Shown here: positions 61,848 through 64,000 of the stretch, one piece after another
Layout of the letters: every line of letters starts with the position of its first letter
How positions within the stretch are numbered: the stretch's first letter is position 1
From: an uncultured Eubacteriales bacterium
Lineage (GTDB): Bacteria > Bacillota > Clostridia > Oscillospirales > CAG-272
Assembly: GCA_905205065.1 (NCBI GenBank)
Contig: CAJLCI010000007.1
Coordinates: forward strand, 1-64,000
DNA length: 64,000 bases
Direction: 5' to 3'
Notes under the pieces: model-generated
The model's database searches: none
Seen by the model: only the letters and a program-made list of their open reading frames with translations
What the model was told of the DNA's origin: nothing
Program-made: the position numbers and the translations under genes

Positions 61848-62087
61848 ATGGCAGATCTTAATAAGTTACTGACGGATATTTCACGCTCTATAGTTGATGA
61901 TCCCGACGGCGTTACTGTTACAGAAATATCTAATGAAAACGGTACGGTATGCTTTGAACTAAATGTCTCCGAAAACGATGTCGGAAAAGTAATCGGAAGG
62001 CACGGCCGTATTGCTAAAGCCATTCGTATGGTTATGAAGGCGGCCGCAAGTACAGAAGGTAAAAGAGTATCCGTAGACATAAGATAA
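61848..62087 (+). CDS. khpA: KhpA KH-domain RNA-binding protein
   Basis: 79 residues forming one KH domain with the GKVIGRHGRIAKAIRMVMKA loop (GxxG as GRHG, about 51-54) and a KRVSVDIR end. KhpA partners KhpB in RNA binding linked to cell elongation in Gram-positive bacteria. rpsP lies upstream. rimM-trmD-rplS, usually next, are missing and a 605-bp gap follows. Confidence 0.93.
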   Translation: MADLNKLLTDISRSIVDDPDGVTVTEISNENGTVCFELNVSENDVGKVIGRHGRIAKAIRMVMKAAASTEGKRVSVDIR

Positions 62088-62379
62088 ATTTGTTCTGTTT
62101 TTTAATATTAATATAAGACCAAGAGCTTTCACAATTCAGGAAATGCTGCTCTCTAATATGTATTCTGACAATTACCACGAATTTTCGCCTAAAAGTGTTC
62201 AGAAGGACTAACGCGGCATTTTATTAGCGGTGGCGGCTCTTTTTCTTTTGAATAAAACAGAATAACATACAATCACAAGCTTACACATAAAAAAAGTATT
62301 TGTTTTCAGATTTATTCACCTATAAAACAATAAAACTTATTTTTTTTTGTATTAATTTCACAGATATGCGGTACACATC

Positions 62380-62408
62380 TTGACTTTTATTTTAAAGTGT
62401 GTTATTAT
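62380..62408 (+). promoter_or_regulatory. sigma-A promoter of the transaldolase-family gene
   Basis: TTGACT (62380-62385), 17-bp spacer, TATTAT (62403-62408). The transcript would have an unusually long leader of about 280 nt before the ATG at 62693. The preceding part of the gap (62088-62379) shows no gene. Confidence 0.65.
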
Positions 62409-62692
62409 ACTATATGTTATATATTATAAAATATAGTTGAAATTTCAACGTGGTTTATCCTAAAAAGTTCTATAAAATATCAAAATTCTTTGAAAATTTT
62501 TTCTGTGGCAAATCGTACTTATCTCAGCAAACAAGCTGCTTTAAAGTGTGAATAATTTTAAGAATAATTTAAAAATGTAACCGGAAATCCTCGGCAGTAT
62601 CTAATTGCGGGATCTTTATGAAACGGATTATTGTGCTGTTTTTATTAGAATTTTTGAACGGTATGCGTTGAAATGAAAGGAATGTAAAAAAC

Positions 62693-63391
62693 ATGGAGTA
62701 CTATATCGACAGTGCAAACACAATTGCGATTGAAAAGCTTGTAAGAGATTTTCCGATAGCTGGAGTTACAACTAACCCCTCTATTATAAATAAAGCGAAT
62801 ACTGAGCTCGCACCACTCCTAAAAAAAATTCGGACGATCATAGGAGATGATCGTAAGATTTTTGTGCAGACTCTTGCAGACAGACCGGAAGATGTCCTCG
62901 CGGATGCTGAAGCGGTAAAGGAAACCATCGGAGAAAATATTTCAATTAAAGTACCTTGCACTGCGTCAGGGCTTCATGCAATGTCACTTCTCAAAGAGAA
63001 CGGCTATGTTGTAACGGCAACTGCTGTTTTTACTCCTCAGCAGGCTCTGCTGGCAGCGACTTCCGGCGCCGATTATGTAGCTCCTTATGTTAATCGTCTC
63101 GATAGTATTACAAGTGACGGTGTAAGAGTTGTAGAAGAAACAATTAATCTATTCACCCTAACTGGAATCAAAAGCGTCGTTCTTGCGGCAAGCTTTAAAA
63201 ATGCCGAACAAGTTCATCGTGCTATGCTTGCAGGATGTCAAACAGCTACAATTGCTCCTGAACTTTTCCCCGCTCTTATTAACCACCCGATGACAAAGGT
63301 TGCTCTTGAGCAATTTAACAATGATTGGGCGAGAGTTTACGGAGAAGAATGCAGTTCGGTCAGAGAGCTTCTCTCTGGAAGCAATAGATAA
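62693..63391 (+). CDS. transaldolase/fructose-6-phosphate aldolase family protein
   Basis: 232 residues, the short TalC/Fsa form of the family. MEYYIDSANT, GVTTNPSIINK (about 24-34), the Schiff-base lysine in ISIKVPCTASGLHAM (about residue 85), TATAVFTPQQALLAA, and ADYVAPYVNRLDS are present. It carries out either transaldol transfer in the pentose phosphate pathway or dihydroxyacetone-dependent aldol cleavage; sequence alone does not decide. AAAGGA lies 11 nt before the ATG, and a strong terminator follows. Confidence 0.9.
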   Translation: MEYYIDSANTIAIEKLVRDFPIAGVTTNPSIINKANTELAPLLKKIRTIIGDDRKIFVQTLADRPEDVLADAEAVKETIGENISIKVPCTASGLHAMSLLKENGYVVTATAVFTPQQALLAATSGADYVAPYVNRLDSITSDGVRVVEETINLFTLTGIKSVVLAASFKNAEQVHRAMLAGCQTATIAPELFPALINHPMTKVALEQFNNDWARVYGEECSSVRELLSGSNR

Positions 63392-63413
63392 TTTTAGAAA
63401 AAATAATAAAAGT

Positions 63414-63476
63414 AAAGGCGGTGCAGCGTCTTTACCGTAAAATGTATCTTACGGTATAGCTATGCACTGCCTTTTT
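63414..63476 (+). terminator. rho-independent terminator after the transaldolase-family gene
   Basis: AAAGGCGGTGCA (63414-63425) pairs with TGCACTGCCTTT (63463-63474), with an inner perfect stem TACCGTAA/TTACGGTA, then TTTTATTA. Confidence 0.88.
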
Positions 63477-63499
63477 ATTATTTTATTCGATAATAAATA

Positions 63500-63755
63500 A
63501 TAACTCATCACAGGCGCTCGGTAAATTTGCCGACACCGGAAAAAGATGATTAGAACCTGTTCCTATCGAGGCGAACGTTTTTGCGAACGAATGTTTTTGC
63601 TAACGAACGTTTTTGCTAACGAATGGTTTTGTGAACGAATGGTTTTGTGAACGAGTATTTTTGTGAACGAGTATTTTTAAAAGTGAACGTTTTCGTGAAC
63701 GAACACCTTTACAGGCAAGCGTTTACAGACGCAGATATTCCGCTTTTAGCTGCAA
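63500..63755 (+). repeat. dispersed intergenic element, copy 8, with a ten-unit 16-nt tandem array
   Basis: Diverged left end (CATCACAGGCGCTCGG), middle CGACACCGGAAAAAGATG, then ten consecutive 16-nt units from 63573 to 63732, ending CGCTTTTAGCTGCAAAA. Typical units are GAACGTTTTTGCTAAC, GAATGGTTTTGTGAAC (twice) and GAGTATTTTTGTGAAC. The register is exact over all ten units. Confidence 0.85.
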
Positions 63756-63984
63756 AAGCCAAAAGTCTGCCACAAAACATGTCTTATAACCTACTCCAAG
63801 TGCCTATAAATGGGTAAAACTTTGCTTCTACAATATAAAGGCAATACATGTGAGCTAACGTATAATTCATATTTTCGATAATAAGTGCAGAAATTTTCTT
63901 TATATCTGAATAGATAGGCTTAAGCTCACAAATAAAGCAAATAAAACTTACAAAATGCAATAAAAGAAAGGAAGAACATCGATT

Positions 63985-64000
63985 ATGAAAAACAACAATA
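63985..64000 (+). CDS. start of an unidentified gene, cut by the window edge
   Basis: An ATG at 63985 lies 12 nt after AAAGGA, the spacing used by many genes here. Only MKNNN is visible, so nothing can be said about the product. Confidence 0.5.

Noticed and set aside
62142..62210. Short plus-strand ORF of about 22 codons after khpA
   Set aside because: Weak ribosome-binding site, no recognisable sequence, and no promoter upstream in the gap; likely chance.
62170..62260. Possible minus-strand copy of the dispersed element
   Set aside because: Only a GCCGCCACCGCTAAT-like stretch matches; the left and right signatures are absent.
63573..63732. Possible CRISPR array
   Set aside because: Units are 16 nt with no spacers, and no cas genes are present in the window.

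Overview
The window comes from a spore-forming, moderately AT-rich Firmicute of the class Clostridia, most likely a gut or other anaerobic relative of the Ruminococcaceae/Oscillospirales (inference). The sporulation genes spoIIAA-spoIIAB-sigF, spoVAD and spoVAE, the Firmicute gene order around yicC-remA-gmk-rpoZ-priA-def-fmt-rsmB and ylxM-ffh-rpsP-khpA, and secreted proteins carrying cohesin and dockerin modules all point this way. No phage, insertion sequence or CRISPR array was seen.

Layout. 1-400: an initiator tRNA-Met and tRNA-Leu(UAA) behind a perfect consensus promoter on the minus strand. 0.7-7.5 kb, minus strand: a PatB/MalY-type C-S lyase, a DUF3737 beta-helix protein, a DUF4037/TPR pair, mscL, mnmA and a metallophosphoesterase. 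8.1-9.5 kb: spoVAD-spoVAE. 9.6-21.3 kb, minus strand: comEC, fucU, tgt, mutL, mutS, a YlbF-family gene and miaB, that is competence, DNA repair and tRNA modification. 21.7-23.3 kb: the spoIIA operon. 23.5-26.1 kb, minus strand: a lipoprotein and a ricin-lectin/M23 peptidase gene split by an 8-bp tandem duplication. 26.5-29.1 kb: rpmG-secE-nusG-rplK-rplA with a structured leader before rplK. 29.4-36.8 kb: a COG2509-type flavoprotein, a GNAT, a HAD/C_GCAxxG_C_C fusion, a ceramidase-like protein, a NagD-like phosphatase and an S1-domain protein. 37.0-45.8 kb: a secreted dockerin glycosidase-like protein, a two-cohesin/one-dockerin mini-scaffoldin, a DUF3343/desulfurase pair and a leaderless GH89 alpha-N-acetylglucosaminidase. 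46.0-56.3 kb: tRNA-Lys and the yicC to rsmB housekeeping run. 57-64 kb: yebC and argS (minus), then ylxM, ffh, rpsP, khpA and a transaldolase-family aldolase.

Two things stand out. First, a dispersed intergenic element occurs at least eight times in 64 kb. Its left end contains GTCATAAGGCGTTCC, its middle ACCGGAAAAAG and its right end CACTTTTAGTTATAT, and it encloses a variable number (one to ten) of 15-16-nt tandem units. The copy near the right edge has ten units in exact 16-nt register. I recognise no named family. Second, the neighbouring dockerin enzyme and mini-scaffoldin suggest a small cellulosome-like complex; together with GH89, a fucose mutarotase and a ceramidase-like enzyme they hint at use of host-type glycans (inference).

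Start codons were set from Shine-Dalgarno sequences where these were clear. Many genes here use AAAGGA placed 9-14 nt before the start. Functions rest on motifs and remembered family sequences; no database search was run.
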